Below, piece after piece: positions 42,089 through 51,257 of a stretch of DNA of 64,000 bases. Position numbers and translations under genes: made by a program. Every line of letters begins with the position of its first letter. The first letter of the stretch is position 1. Under the pieces are notes generated by a model. It was given only the letters and a program-made list of their open reading frames with translations. It did no database searches and was not told the DNA's origin. This DNA comes from Thiosocius sp963753845. Its GTDB lineage: Bacteria; Pseudomonadota; Gammaproteobacteria; Chromatiales; Chromatiaceae. The DNA lies in assembly GCA_963753845.1 (NCBI GenBank), contig CAVWEI010000004.1, positions 1-64,000 on the forward strand. Reading direction: 5' to 3'.

Positions 42089-43099
42089 TCACAGTCGCGA
42101 GACAGGCGTTTTGTATGGCGCCCCGGGCACTTCCCGCACCATCCGCGGCACCAGGTAGCCGGGCAGCCTTACCCGCAATTCATCCAACAGCCGTTCGGCG
42201 CGCGCTCGCGGGACGTCGAAATGCGCCGCACCGGCCACCGGGTCCAGGAGATGCAGGTAGTAAGGCATCACCCCGATCCCGAGCAACGACTCGCTCAAAC
42301 TTGCAAGGGTATCGGCATCATCGTTGACTGACTTGAGCAGAACGGATTGGTTCAACAGTGTTGCCCCGGCCGCGACGAGCTTTTCAAGGGCTTGATCCAG
42401 TTCCGCTGTCACCTCGCGCGGATGATTTGCGTGGATTACCACGACGGTCTGCAGACGGTTTCGCGACAGCACCCGGGCGAGTCCGGACGTAACCCTTTCG
42501 GGCAGCACGACGGGCAGGCGCGTGTGGATACGCAGGCGTCGCAGATTCGGGAGCTTCTCTGCGGCGGTCAGCAGGTCTTCGAGCCGGGCGTCGGAGAGGC
42601 TGAGTGGGTCGCCGCCGCTGAGGATCAGCTCGGTGGCATCTGGCAGGCCGCGCAGGGTTTCAATCGCATCCTCCTGGCGTCGCAGTGCGGTCTCGGCCGC
42701 GTAAGGGAAGTGGCGGCGGAAGCAGTATCGGCAATGGATGGCACAGGCGCCGGTGGTGACCATCAGGACGCGCCCCTGGTACTTCTTCAGGATGCCGTGC
42801 CGGTGCGATGCGCCCATATCGTCGACCGGGTCGTCGCGGTAGCCGGCGACGGGCACTTCTTCCTCGACCAGGGGGAGCACCTGGGCCAGCAAGGGGTCCC
42901 GGGGCTCGCCGCGGCGCATCAGGCCGATGAAATACCGGGTCACCCTCAGCGGAAAACTCCCTCCCGCCATCTGAACCTGCGGCAGCCGCGAAGGGTCGAG
43001 ATCGAGCAGGCGCAGCAACTCGGCCGGGTCTGTCACGGCATTGGCCAGCTCGCGCTGCCATGCTTCAGATTCCAAGCGCGGGGGCGAACAGGGTATCAT
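42089..43099 (-). CDS. epmB: EF-P (R)-beta-lysylation: lysine 2,3-aminomutase EpmB
   Basis: 336 residues from MIPCSPPRLESEAW. Radical-SAM enzyme that turns L-alpha-lysine into (R)-beta-lysine. The iron-sulfur motif CAIHCRYCFRRHFPY is complete, preceded by GRVLMVTTGACA. The KamA-like fold is clear in ILSGGDPLSLSD, RLRIHTRLPVVLPER, VIHANHPREV, LLNQSVLLKSVNDD and PYYLHLLDPVAGAAHFDV. Divergent from efp with only 34 bases between the starts. The ORF extends to 43141, overlapping efp, but the shorter start is preferred. Together with efp and the broken epmA downstream it forms the whole modification set. Confidence 0.95.
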   Translation of the reverse strand: MIPCSPPRLESEAWQRELANAVTDPAELLRLLDLDPSRLPQVQMAGGSFPLRVTRYFIGLMRRGEPRDPLLAQVLPLVEEEVPVAGYRDDPVDDMGASHRHGILKKYQGRVLMVTTGACAIHCRYCFRRHFPYAAETALRRQEDAIETLRGLPDATELILSGGDPLSLSDARLEDLLTAAEKLPNLRRLRIHTRLPVVLPERVTSGLARVLSRNRLQTVVVIHANHPREVTAELDQALEKLVAAGATLLNQSVLLKSVNDDADTLASLSESLLGIGVMPYYLHLLDPVAGAAHFDVPRARAERLLDELRVRLPGYLVPRMVREVPGAPYKTPVSRL

Positions 43100-43133
43100 T
43101 GCGGGCTGGTTGCTCCCTGTTGATGAGGATCGA

Positions 43134-43706
43134 ATGGCCACTTACAGCACAAACGAATTCAAGGGTGGTCTCAAGCTGCTGCTTGACGGTGACCCTTGCA
43201 CCATTATTGAAAACGAATTCGTCAAGCCGGGCAAAGGCCAGGCGTTCAGCCGCGTAAAGATACGCAATCTGAAGACCGGGCGGGTGCTCGAGAAGACCTT
43301 CCGCTCAGGCGAGACGGTCGAGGCGGCGGACGTCATCGACCGCGACCTGCAGTATCTGTACAGCGATGGCGAATACTGGCACTTCATGGACAACGATTCC
43401 TTCGAGCAGTACCAGGCGGATGAAACCGCCATGGGCGAGGCGGTGAAGTGGGTAAAGGAGCAGGACAACTGCATGGTCGTGCTGTGGAACGGTGCGCCGA
43501 TCGCGGTCGAGGCCCCCAATTTCGTGAACCTCGAGATCACCGAAACCGATCCCGGCCTCAAGGGTGACACATCTGGCGGTGGTGGCAAGCCTGCCACCCT
43601 CGAGACCGGTGCGGTGGTGCGGGTGCCCCTGTTCATCCAGAGCGGTGAAAAGATCAAGGTCGATACCCGCACCGGCGCCTACGTCAGCCGGGTCAAGGAC
43701 GAGTAA
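43134..43706 (+). CDS. efp: Translation elongation factor P
   Basis: 190 residues, the usual length. The KOW-like N-domain has Lys34 in VKPGKGQAF, the residue that EpmA modifies with (R)-beta-lysine and EpmC hydroxylates. The oligomer-binding domains follow, ending in GEKIKVDTRTGAYVSRVK. EF-P frees ribosomes stalled at polyproline, which is relevant here because several proteins in the window are very Pro-rich. GAGG precedes ATG 43134. Confidence 0.98.
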   Translation: MATYSTNEFKGGLKLLLDGDPCTIIENEFVKPGKGQAFSRVKIRNLKTGRVLEKTFRSGETVEAADVIDRDLQYLYSDGEYWHFMDNDSFEQYQADETAMGEAVKWVKEQDNCMVVLWNGAPIAVEAPNFVNLEITETDPGLKGDTSGGGGKPATLETGAVVRVPLFIQSGEKIKVDTRTGAYVSRVKDE

Positions 43707-43710
43707 GGGC

Positions 43711-44690
43711 TTGCCGGACGCCGATTGGCGACCGGGCGCGGACCTGCAGGCACTGCGTGCCCGGGCCGCGATGTTGGCCGAGCTGCGGCACTATTTTGCC
43801 GATGCCGGCGTGCTCGAGGTCGAGACGCCACTCGCCTGCAGTGGCGCCGGTACCGATCCGGCACTGCAGCCGCTCCTGACCCACTACCAGGGGCCGGTGT
43901 TCCCCGGGGGCGTCGATCTGTACCTGCAGACCTCGCCCGAATTCGGCATGAAACGGCTCCTGGCGGCCGGTAGCCGGGGCCATCTATCAGATCTGCAAGG
44001 CCTTTCGGGATGGCGAGGCCGGGCGTCTGCACAACCCCGAGTTTTCCATCCTGGAGTGGTACAGGCCGGGTTACGACCTCGATCGGCTGATGACCGAGGT
44101 CGCCTGCATCGTGCGCCTGGCCCTCGATCGACCCGATCTGACGCTCGAATACAGGACCTATGCGGAGTTGTTCGAGACCGGGCTTGGGGTCGATATATTC
44201 GACAGTTCGCCTGGGCAACTGCGTGCGCTGGCGCTGCAGCACGGTGTGCAGGGGGTCGAGGGCATGGAACTGGGCTGTGACGGCTGGCTGGACCTGCTCC
44301 TGAGTCACCTTATCCAGCCAGGCCTCGGCCGGGACAGACTGTGCTTCGTCAGAGATTATCCGGCCACCCAGGCCGCACTGGCACGTCTGAACGCCGACGG
44401 GCGCACCGCGGCCCGCTTCGAGCTGTTTTATTCCGGCATCGAGCTTGCCAACGGGTTCCACGAACTTGTCGACCCGGAGGAACAGGCGGCCGCGTTTCGA
44501 GTCGGAAAACTGCCAGCGCCGCTCGCGGGGCCTGCCGCCGGTCAGGGTGGATCGACGGCTGCTGGGGGCGATGCAGCATGGACTGCCCGATTGCTCCGGT
44601 GTCGCGGTGGGGCTCGACCGTCTGCTGATGCTGCGCCTGGGCAGGAGTGACTCGACGGGGTGCTGAGTTTTTCCCTGCAACGCTGTTACC
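43711..44690 (+). pseudogene. epmA: epmA (EF-P beta-lysine ligase) with three apparent frameshifts
   Basis: Class II lysyl-tRNA-synthetase-like enzyme that ligates beta-lysine to EF-P. Homology starts just after efp (LPDADWRPGADLQALRARAA, possible TTG 43711) and is strong throughout, but lies in three frames. An extra C at about 43975 (SGAIYQICKAFRDGE restored if removed), an extra G at about 44489 (EEQAARFESENCQRRSRGLP restored) and a missing base at about 44655 (VLSFSLQR restored). Conserved motifs are present: LLTHYQGPVF, SPEFGMKRLL, NPEFSILEWYRPGYD, FELFYSGIELANGFHEL, PDCSGVAVGLDRLLMLRLG. No intact reading frame gives a full enzyme. Either decay in a young pseudogene or local sequence error. 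Confidence 0.88.
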
Positions 44691-44798
44691 TGGAAATCGC
44701 ACCAGTCGGTCTGCGGCTCATGAGATTTCCAGTTAGCTCCGGTTGTTTGACTGCGGATCGTCAATGCCATTGCCGGGCCGGCGGTGCAGACTGCGCCG

Positions 44799-45335
44799 AT
44801 GATCCGCCTGTTGACGCCAATCTGCGTACTTTTGCTCTGCGCCTGTGAGCAGGCGGCACTGGAACAGCCATCGGCCGTTTCGCCGCACTCAATCTGGCCG
44901 AGAGGGGCAGAACCGGAGCAACTGCTGAAGGCGATCTCCGAAAAGGGGGAGGTGGACGAGCGCGATGTCTGCTATCGCACGCCACTCATGTTCGCCGCCC
45001 AGTTCGGGCACCTGGATACGGTCGAACGGCTGCTGGCTGCCGGGGCCCGCGTCGATCTGCACGAAAAGGGCTATTACACCGCGCTGATGCTGGCGGCCGG
45101 CAACGGCCACGGCGAGGTGGTGGAGGTGCTGGCCGCAGCCGGGGCCAATATCGACGAGGTTGAGATCACCCGCGGATGGACGGCACTGATCTGGGCCGCC
45201 AATCGTGGCCATGCCCATACCGTGCAGGTGCTACTGGGGTTGGGTGCCGACCCGAAAATCCGCGACGATCAGGGTCGCTTGGCCCGGGACTGGGCCTCGA
45301 TGCAGGGACACCCGCAGGTGGCAGCGCTGCTTTGA
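44799..45335 (+). CDS. Ankyrin-repeat lipoprotein
   Basis: 178 residues from MIRLLTPICVLLLCAC, a signal peptide with a plausible lipobox (LCAC). The mature part carries four ankyrin repeats of the G.TPLM.AA..GH...V..LL..GA type: RTPLMFAAQFGHLDTVERLLAAGARVD, then YYTALMLAAGNGHGEVVEVLAAAGANID, and a third with GWTALIWAANRGHAHTVQVLLGLGADP. Probably a periplasmic or outer-membrane protein-binding module with no known partner. The start could also be 44784. Confidence 0.8.
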   Translation: MIRLLTPICVLLLCACEQAALEQPSAVSPHSIWPRGAEPEQLLKAISEKGEVDERDVCYRTPLMFAAQFGHLDTVERLLAAGARVDLHEKGYYTALMLAAGNGHGEVVEVLAAAGANIDEVEITRGWTALIWAANRGHAHTVQVLLGLGADPKIRDDQGRLARDWASMQGHPQVAALL

Positions 45336-45369
45336 GGTCAGGCGCTGGTCTCTGATGACCGCCAGAAAA

Positions 45370-46245
45370 CTATTCGCCGACCGTCGGTCGGCCGATCGCC
45401 TGGCCCAGTCGTACGGCGCTGCCGGGCCCTATGACGGTTTCCCAGGCCGCGGTGCCCTTGGGCAGCAGGACGATCACCGTCGATCCCATGTTGAAGCGCC
45501 CGATCTCGTCGCCCGCGTCGAATGGCCGACGCTCTTCGCCGCGATATACCCAGCGGGTCGGCTGACCCGACTCCCCGCGCACCTCTCCGTGCCAGACTGT
45601 TTCCATGCTGCCGACAAAGATCGCACCGACCAGTATCACGGCCATGGGCCCGATCGCGGTGTCGAAATGACAGATCACGCGCTCGTTGCGCGCAAAAAGA
45701 CCCGGCACCAGTTGGGTCGTGGCCTCGCTCACACTGAACAGCCTGCCCGGCACGAAGACCATGGATTCCAGTGTGCCCGCAAAAGGGATGTGCACGCGGT
45801 GGTAGTCTTTGGGCGACAGATAGATGGTCGCGAACAGACCGTCGCGGAATTCGGCGGTCTTGTGTTTGTCGCCCGCGAGCAGGGCCAGCAGGTCGAACTC
45901 ATGCCCCTTGGCCTGCAACAGGGATTCGCCATGCGCGGCCCCGATCTGACTGACCCTGCCGTCGGCCGGCGACACCAGCATCCCGCTGGCCAACGGTCGG
46001 GCTTCCGGTTTCAGGGAGCGGGTAAAGAAGGCATTGAGGCTCGGGTAGGCAGCCAGGTCCTCCTTTTCGGCCTCCGCCAGGTTCATGCCATAGCGCCGGC
46101 TGATCCTGGTGATCAGCAGATCTTTGAGCCATGGTCGGGTGGACCTGGCGATCCGGTACATACCGGCTGCGAGCAGATGCTGCGGCAGGATGCGTAGCAG
46201 AGCGGTCGATAGGTGATCGAGGAGGGACGGTTTCACGGCGTCCAT
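45370..46245 (-). CDS. psd: Phosphatidylserine decarboxylase
   Basis: About 291 residues from MDAVKPSLLDHL. Produces phosphatidylethanolamine from phosphatidylserine at the inner membrane. Conserved parts: NAFFTRSLKPEARPL, PADGRV, YHRVHIPFAGTL, and the self-cleavage site as NMGST (family LGST/GGST), where the Ser becomes the pyruvoyl group. Asp and His of the catalytic triad lie in ADGRV and YHRVH. Preceded, 7 bases upstream, by a thioredoxin-like protein gene in the same leftward unit. The alternative start is 46263. Confidence 0.95.
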   Translation of the reverse strand: MDAVKPSLLDHLSTALLRILPQHLLAAGMYRIARSTRPWLKDLLITRISRRYGMNLAEAEKEDLAAYPSLNAFFTRSLKPEARPLASGMLVSPADGRVSQIGAAHGESLLQAKGHEFDLLALLAGDKHKTAEFRDGLFATIYLSPKDYHRVHIPFAGTLESMVFVPGRLFSVSEATTQLVPGLFARNERVICHFDTAIGPMAVILVGAIFVGSMETVWHGEVRGESGQPTRWVYRGEERRPFDAGDEIGRFNMGSTVIVLLPKGTAAWETVIGPGSAVRLGQAIGRPTVGE

Positions 46246-46252
46246 TCGGGGC

Positions 46253-46852
46253 TTACTCCACAAAGGCGATGATGGTGCTGAGACTGCGCGCCATCATAGC
46301 CGCTTGCTCATAAGGAATCAGCGCCCAGCGCTTTCGATCGGGGGCGACCAGGATGCCATTGGACGTGGTAGCAGTGCACCAGCCGGTGCCGTCGGGCAGG
46401 ATACCGAGTTGTGCACTGAGCCTGTCGAGTTGCTTGGGGTCGGCGCTGACGACCTCGGCCCAGGTGACGCCGCCCGTGAAGGCGGTTGCTGCGGACGTAT
46501 CGGGTCGGTCGTAGGCCAGGACGGCCAGGCGCAGATTTTCCTGGATCTGTGGCCAGGCCGCGAGGCGGTTGAACACGGTTGCGAAATGGCGCATCAGTTC
46601 GCGGCACTGCGCGACCCCGGTGTCGGCAACAATGAACAGTCGCCAGGTTCTGGATTCCCCCGCCTCATCCGCAAGGTCCAGTCCCGGCGGGTAGTCGACC
46701 GGCTGGCCGGATGGATAGACCACCGCCGAAAGTTCGGCCAGCGGCTGGCGCTGCCAGTACTGTCCAAGGTAGTAGCCTGCGATCACGCTGGAGAGTGCCG
46801 CCAGGGTTAGCAGCAGGCGTTTACCAGGATTGCGCCGTTTGCGCTTTTGCAT
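46253..46852 (-). CDS. Membrane-anchored thioredoxin-fold-like protein, unknown function
   Basis: 199 residues. N-terminal basic segment plus one membrane helix (LLLTLAALSSVIAGYYLG), then a soluble domain with a SCO1/SenC-like or thioredoxin-like pattern (TWRLFIVADTGVAQCRELMRH ... LRLAVLAYD ... NGILVAPDRKRWALIPYE). The usual CxxxC is absent: only single cysteines are seen (AQCREL, GWCTAT), so redox function is unlikely or altered. Flanked by the aminotransferase and psd genes, in the same operon. Confidence 0.65.
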   Translation of the reverse strand: MQKRKRRNPGKRLLLTLAALSSVIAGYYLGQYWQRQPLAELSAVVYPSGQPVDYPPGLDLADEAGESRTWRLFIVADTGVAQCRELMRHFATVFNRLAAWPQIQENLRLAVLAYDRPDTSAATAFTGGVTWAEVVSADPKQLDRLSAQLGILPDGTGWCTATTSNGILVAPDRKRWALIPYEQAAMMARSLSTIIAFVE

Positions 46853-46858
46853 CCGGAG

Positions 46859-48040
46859 TCAGGCAGCCAGTATCTTCTCGGCAGCGGGCAGAGCGACGCC
46901 ATGGTTGACCGGGGCCTGCATGTCCGCGAGTACAGCGTCCAGGGCCGCCAGGCATTGGGTGATGTTCTCGATCCGGCTGCTGTAGCCCATCAGGCCGATG
47001 CGCCAGACCTTGCCGGCGAGGTCGCCCAGGCCGGCGCCGATCTCGAGGTGATGTTCTTCGAGCAGGCGCGCGCGCACCGCGGCATCGTCGACACCCTTCG
47101 GAATGGTCACGGCGTTCAACTGCGGCAGGCGATGGGCCTCGTCGACGATGAAGCTGAGCCCCATCGCCTCGAGACCCGCCTTGAGGGCCTCGTGGTTGTG
47201 CCGGTGACGGGCCCAGGTGTTTTCCAGGCCCTCTTCGTGGACCATCAGCAGGGACTCGTGCAAGGCGTACATGGCATTGACTGGCGCAGTGTGGTGATAG
47301 GCGCGGCGGGCGCCCTGGCCCCAGTAACCCATGATCAGGTTCATATCGAGGAACCAGCTTTGCACCTTGTGTCTGCGGTTGACAATTTTGTGCTGAGCAC
47401 GCTCGCTGAAACTGACCGGAGAGATACCGGGCACGCAGGACAGGCACTTCTGGGTGCCGGAGTAGACCGCATCGATCCCCCATTCGTCGACCCTCAGCGG
47501 GGTACCGGCGAGCGAGGTCACGGCATCCACGATGGTCATACAGTCGTGGCGATGGGCCAATTCAACCAGGGCGCGCGCATCGGATTGTGCGCCGGTGGAT
47601 GTCTCGGCATGGACGAAGGCGACCACGCTGGCATCGGGGTGGCCGATCAGTGTCTCTTCGAGCTTTTGCGGGTCTACCGCTGTTCCCCAGGCATCCTGGA
47701 CCATGATGGGCACCGCGCCGCAGCGCTCCACGTTTTCCTTCATGCGTCCGCCGAACACGCCATTCTGGCAGACGATGACCTTGTCGCCCGGTTCCACCAG
47801 ATTGACGAAACAGGCCTCCATGCCTGCCGATCCCGGCGCAGAGATCGGCAGGGTCAGTGCGCTTTCGGTCTGCATGACATACTGGAGCAGTTCCTTCACC
47901 TCGTTCATCAGTTCGATGAACTTCGGATCGAGGTGGCCGATCGTCGGCCGGCCGAGCGCCTCCAGTATCCGCGGCGGTACATCGGATGGCCCTGGACCCA
48001 TGAGGGTGCGGAGAGGGGGATGGAAGGCGCTGAAAGCCAT
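46859..48040 (-). CDS. Alanine/serine--glyoxylate aminotransferase family enzyme (class V)
   Basis: 393 residues, PLP-dependent. Substrate family features: GPGPSDVPPRILEAL, HLDPKFIELMNEV, APGSAGMEACFVNL, HAETSTGAQSD, DAVTSLAG and the PLP-lysine in YSGTQKCLSCVPG, with WFLDMNLIMGYW and RAYHHTAPVNAMYALHESL. The HHTAP motif is typical of alanine:glyoxylate aminotransferases; the exact amino donor cannot be read from the sequence. First gene of the leftward unit with the thioredoxin-like gene and psd. Confidence 0.88.
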   Translation of the reverse strand: MAFSAFHPPLRTLMGPGPSDVPPRILEALGRPTIGHLDPKFIELMNEVKELLQYVMQTESALTLPISAPGSAGMEACFVNLVEPGDKVIVCQNGVFGGRMKENVERCGAVPIMVQDAWGTAVDPQKLEETLIGHPDASVVAFVHAETSTGAQSDARALVELAHRHDCMTIVDAVTSLAGTPLRVDEWGIDAVYSGTQKCLSCVPGISPVSFSERAQHKIVNRRHKVQSWFLDMNLIMGYWGQGARRAYHHTAPVNAMYALHESLLMVHEEGLENTWARHRHNHEALKAGLEAMGLSFIVDEAHRLPQLNAVTIPKGVDDAAVRARLLEEHHLEIGAGLGDLAGKVWRIGLMGYSSRIENITQCLAALDAVLADMQAPVNHGVALPAAEKILAA

Positions 48041-48170
48041 GGCGAAACCTTATGAACAACATTGGAAGTGGCCGGGGAGTATAAATGATTAGGGGCAACC
48101 CTGATCAAGTGCAACAACGCATGAGATAGTCCGGTCTGAACATCATCACTACTGGGGGAGCACGCAGGGT

Positions 48171-48578
48171 ATGGGCGACGAAATCGACAGGACCGAGGAC
48201 GACTGGCGCGAGATCCTGACTGAAGAGCAGTTCCATGTTTGCCGGGAAAAGGGGACCGAACGTGCATTCAGTGGCAGCTACTGGGACACCAAGACACCGG
48301 GTGTCTACCGTTGTGCGGCCTGCGGCGAGCCGCTGTTCAGTTCGCAGGAAAAGTATGATTCGGGCTCGGGCTGGCCGAGTTTCTGGCAGCCCCTGGCCGA
48401 CGATGCCGTCGGGACCGAGACCGACCGGAGTCTTGGCATGGCCCGCACCGAGGTGCATTGCCGGCGTTGCGGCTCGCACCTTGGACACGTGTTCCCGGAC
48501 GGCCCACGACCGACCGGCAGCCGCTATTGCATCAACTCGGTGTCACTGAAGCTCGATCCGGACGAGAATTCGGATTGA
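48171..48578 (+). CDS. msrB: Peptide-methionine (R)-S-oxide reductase
   Basis: 135 residues, standalone MsrB. Zinc cysteines CAAC and CRRC, substrate motif YDSGSGWPSFW, HLGHVFPDG and the catalytic cysteine in RYCINSVSL. Repairs R-methionine sulfoxide in cytoplasmic proteins. Start ATG 48171 is preceded by GGGGGAG. Divergent from the aminotransferase unit. Confidence 0.97.
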   Translation: MGDEIDRTEDDWREILTEEQFHVCREKGTERAFSGSYWDTKTPGVYRCAACGEPLFSSQEKYDSGSGWPSFWQPLADDAVGTETDRSLGMARTEVHCRRCGSHLGHVFPDGPRPTGSRYCINSVSLKLDPDENSD

Positions 48579-48616
48579 GCGGGTATTCGATGTCGTCTGG
48601 TGTGGCGGCAGGCCTT

Positions 48617-49147
48617 TCAAGCCCCGCCCTCGAGGATAGCGGTGACCTTCTTGCCGGTCCACAGTCCGCCACCGGGTGCGGGGCGTGCCAGGGCATCCCA
48701 TAGCTGGGCGGTCTGGTCGGCGGAGATACGATGGAGCCGGTACTCGGCGGCCTCGCGGCACAACGCCTTGACGTAGCTCTTTTCGCCCGCCACCTGAATC
48801 AGTTGCATCACGTCCATCCGTATTCCGTGCCTTTCGGTCAACACCTCGATGGTATCTTCCGGCGACATCGAGTCCAGCAGCTCTGCAGCAACCGCGCCGA
48901 TGTCAGGTCGCCTGTACTCGGCCGGTATGCGCAGCGCCATGTCTTTCAGGCGTTGCTTCACCAGGGGCACGACTTCCCGTGTGTCGCTGCTGGACAGGTG
49001 CGGAAAACGGGTGTTGAAGTGATCGATGACATCCGTCACGGCGTTGGCCGTTTCCATCTTTTTCCAGACATCATGAGCGGGTAACCATGCCCCACCGAAA
49101 TGAATCAGGGACGGTTCGGGCTGTTCGTCGGTGTTTTCGTGCGACAT
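48617..49147 (-). CDS. Conserved hypothetical protein
   Basis: 176 residues from MSHENTDEQ. Soluble, mostly helical, no signal peptide or membrane segment. Motif-like parts are HFGGAWLPAHDVWKKMETANAV, FPHLSSSDTREVVPLVKQRLKDMALRIP and LDSMSPEDTIEVLTERHGIRMDVM. The family is not recognised. Convergent with msrB (38 bases apart) and downstream of the histidine kinase on the same strand but with a gap, so a separate unit is likely. Confidence 0.7.
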   Translation of the reverse strand: MSHENTDEQPEPSLIHFGGAWLPAHDVWKKMETANAVTDVIDHFNTRFPHLSSSDTREVVPLVKQRLKDMALRIPAEYRRPDIGAVAAELLDSMSPEDTIEVLTERHGIRMDVMQLIQVAGEKSYVKALCREAAEYRLHRISADQTAQLWDALARPAPGGGLWTGKKVTAILEGGA

Positions 49148-49232
49148 GGTCATCGATTGCCTGGCCGGTTGCTTTCCGGGTTAGCGACCGTGACTGATGG
49201 CGCTTGAGCATCCGGGGATCCCTGGCCGGGGG

Positions 49233-50558
49233 TCAGACTGGCAGCAGCACACTGATCCTTGCGCCGCCCAGATCGGAGCGGAGAATACGAAGTTCGCCGC
49301 CGTACTGGCTGACAATCTCGCTCGCGACCGCCAGCCCGATGCCTTCCCCCGGGTGTCGCTGATCGGCCCTCTCGCCACGTTGCAGCAGGCGTTCGACGTC
49401 TTGATCGTCAATGCCCTCACCGTCGTCCTCGATATCGAACTGCATCTGCCGGCCCGGTTCCAGGACCGATACCCGCACCTGCGCCTTGGCGTGTCTGTAG
49501 GCATTTTCCAGCAGGTTGCCGAACAGTTCGAACAGGTCACCTTCGTCGGCCCGCAACTGCGCCTGCCCGGGCAGGCGCAGCGTACAGCTGAGGCTGCGTC
49601 CGTGATGGACCTTGTCGAGGCTTGCGCACAGGCGGCGCAGGATCGGGGTAACCGGGATGGGGCGGGTCACGCTGCTGGTCCCGGCCACTGCCGCGCGCTG
49701 GCGCTGGTAGCTCACGATCTCGTCGATTCGCCGGGTCTGTTCGGTGATCTGCTCCTTGAAGTTCCGGTCGGCCTGCTGTTCGGCCGCACCGCGCAGCACG
49801 GCCAGCGGGGTCTTCATGCTGTGAGCGAGATCGGCGAGACTGTTTCTGACCCGTTCCTGCCGCTGCCGGTTCTGCCGGATCAGCGAGTTGAGGTTCTCGC
49901 TCAGGCCGCGCAGCTCAGTCGCCACGGGGCCCTCGATCCCGGTGCTTTCACCGCTCTCGATCCGCCTTACGGCCGCGCTCATCGCGCGCAGGGGGGCCAG
50001 CCCCCACCGTGCCAACAGTGTCTGTGCAATCAGAAGCAGGACTGCAGCACCCCCCAGCCAAAGCCAGAGTGTCTCGCGGAATGCGGCCTGCTCCTTTTCC
50101 AGTCCCACGCTGTCCACCGCCACGCTGAGCGAATAGTTGATAGGGGTGCCGGAATCGTCTTCCCAGGCGATACCCTGATCGAATACGGCGAGATCGGCGG
50201 ACCGATGGAAGCGTGACTCACCCGGCTCACTGGCTTTGAGCAGTTGCAGGTCCCGTCCCAACAGTGATCCCGAGCGCCAGTTGTAGCTGCCCTCTTCACC
50301 CCCGACCTCGGCATAAACGCCTGAATCCGGTTGGTTGAAGGCGGGTGCCGCCAGGCTCTCGGGCAGGCGCATGCGCCCGCGTTCGTCCTCCTTGGCGGCG
50401 CTCAGCAGGGTGTAGATGTGGGCCTGCAGTTGTTCCCGCGTCGCACTCTCTGTGCTGCTGCGGAAGGCACGGTCGAGGGCGGCGCCGGCGAAGCCGAGGA
50501 ACGCGGCGAGGATGAGCAGATTGCTGGCGAGCAGGCGTCGGGTGATCGACCTGCTCAC
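49233..50558 (-). CDS. PhoQ-type sensor histidine kinase
   Basis: 441 residues. Membrane segments near 9-29 and about 165-185 (TLWLWLGGAAVLLLIAQTLLAR) enclose a periplasmic sensor domain; a HAMP-like region (GLAPLRAMSAAVRRIESGE) leads to the H-box LADLAHSMKTPLAVLRG (phospho-His), N-box NLLENAYRHA and G-box DDGEGIDDQDVERLLQRG and GEGIGLAVASEIV. Its start overlaps the response-regulator stop by four bases, so it is a typical coupled pair. The signal is unknown. Confidence 0.9.
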   Translation of the reverse strand: MSRSITRRLLASNLLILAAFLGFAGAALDRAFRSSTESATREQLQAHIYTLLSAAKEDERGRMRLPESLAAPAFNQPDSGVYAEVGGEEGSYNWRSGSLLGRDLQLLKASEPGESRFHRSADLAVFDQGIAWEDDSGTPINYSLSVAVDSVGLEKEQAAFRETLWLWLGGAAVLLLIAQTLLARWGLAPLRAMSAAVRRIESGESTGIEGPVATELRGLSENLNSLIRQNRQRQERVRNSLADLAHSMKTPLAVLRGAAEQQADRNFKEQITEQTRRIDEIVSYQRQRAAVAGTSSVTRPIPVTPILRRLCASLDKVHHGRSLSCTLRLPGQAQLRADEGDLFELFGNLLENAYRHAKAQVRVSVLEPGRQMQFDIEDDGEGIDDQDVERLLQRGERADQRHPGEGIGLAVASEIVSQYGGELRILRSDLGGARISVLLPV

Positions 50559-51238
50559 GCTTGTTCACTATCCCTGATCAGGCGGTACCCACGGCCGCGC
50601 AGCGTTTCGATCGGTCTGCGGCTGCCATCGGGATCGATCTTCTTGCGTATGCGGCCGACCAGCACCTCGAGCACATTGCTGTCACGGTCGAAGTCCTGAT
50701 CGTAAACGTGCTCGGTGAGTTCGGTCTTGGATACCACCTTGCCGGCATGCAGCATCAGATACTCGAGAATTCGGTATTCGTGAGCGGTCAACGTTATCGC
50801 CGCGCCGTCACTGCGGACCGTTTGTCCGACCGTGTCGATCTCTATCCCGGCGAATCCGAGTACGGGTGTGCTGTGCCCGGCGGCGCGGCGCAGCAGGGCA
50901 TTGACCCTGGCCATGAGCTCTTCGGCATGGAACGGCTTGGTCAGATAGTCGTCGGCGCCGCTCTCGAGACCCTCGACCTTGTCCTGCCAGCCGTCACGCG
51001 CGGTCAGGATCAGTATCGGAAACTGGCGTTGCAGGCCGCGCAGTCGGCGGATCAGCTCGATCCCTGAGATCCCCGGCAGGCCGAGGTCGATAATGGCCAG
51101 GTCCATGGGATACTCGCGCCCCAGGTAAAGACCTGTTTCACCGTCTTCGGCTGCGTCTATCGAATAACCCCTGTGCTCAAGCTGATCCTGCAGTTGGCTC
51201 CGCAGTATGGGTTCATCTTCGACCACCAGAATGCGCAT
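50555..51238 (-). CDS. OmpR/PhoP-family response regulator
   Basis: 227 residues. Receiver domain with the acidic pocket EDE, phosphoacceptor Asp in LAIIDLGLPGISG, Thr in LTARDGWQDK and Lys in DYLTKPFHAEEL. The C-terminal winged helix (ITLTAHEYRILEYLMLHAGKVVSKTELTEHVYD ... VLEVLVGRIRKKID ... TLRGRGYRL) binds DNA. Upstream is a PepSY gene in the same direction, so the set probably responds to envelope stress or cations and regulates the PepSY and glycine-zipper genes. Confidence 0.95.
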   Translation of the reverse strand: MRILVVEDEPILRSQLQDQLEHRGYSIDAAEDGETGLYLGREYPMDLAIIDLGLPGISGIELIRRLRGLQRQFPILILTARDGWQDKVEGLESGADDYLTKPFHAEELMARVNALLRRAAGHSTPVLGFAGIEIDTVGQTVRSDGAAITLTAHEYRILEYLMLHAGKVVSKTELTEHVYDQDFDRDSNVLEVLVGRIRKKIDPDGSRRPIETLRGRGYRLIRDSEQA

Positions 51239-51257
51239 GTCAGGGCCTGTGCCGCGA

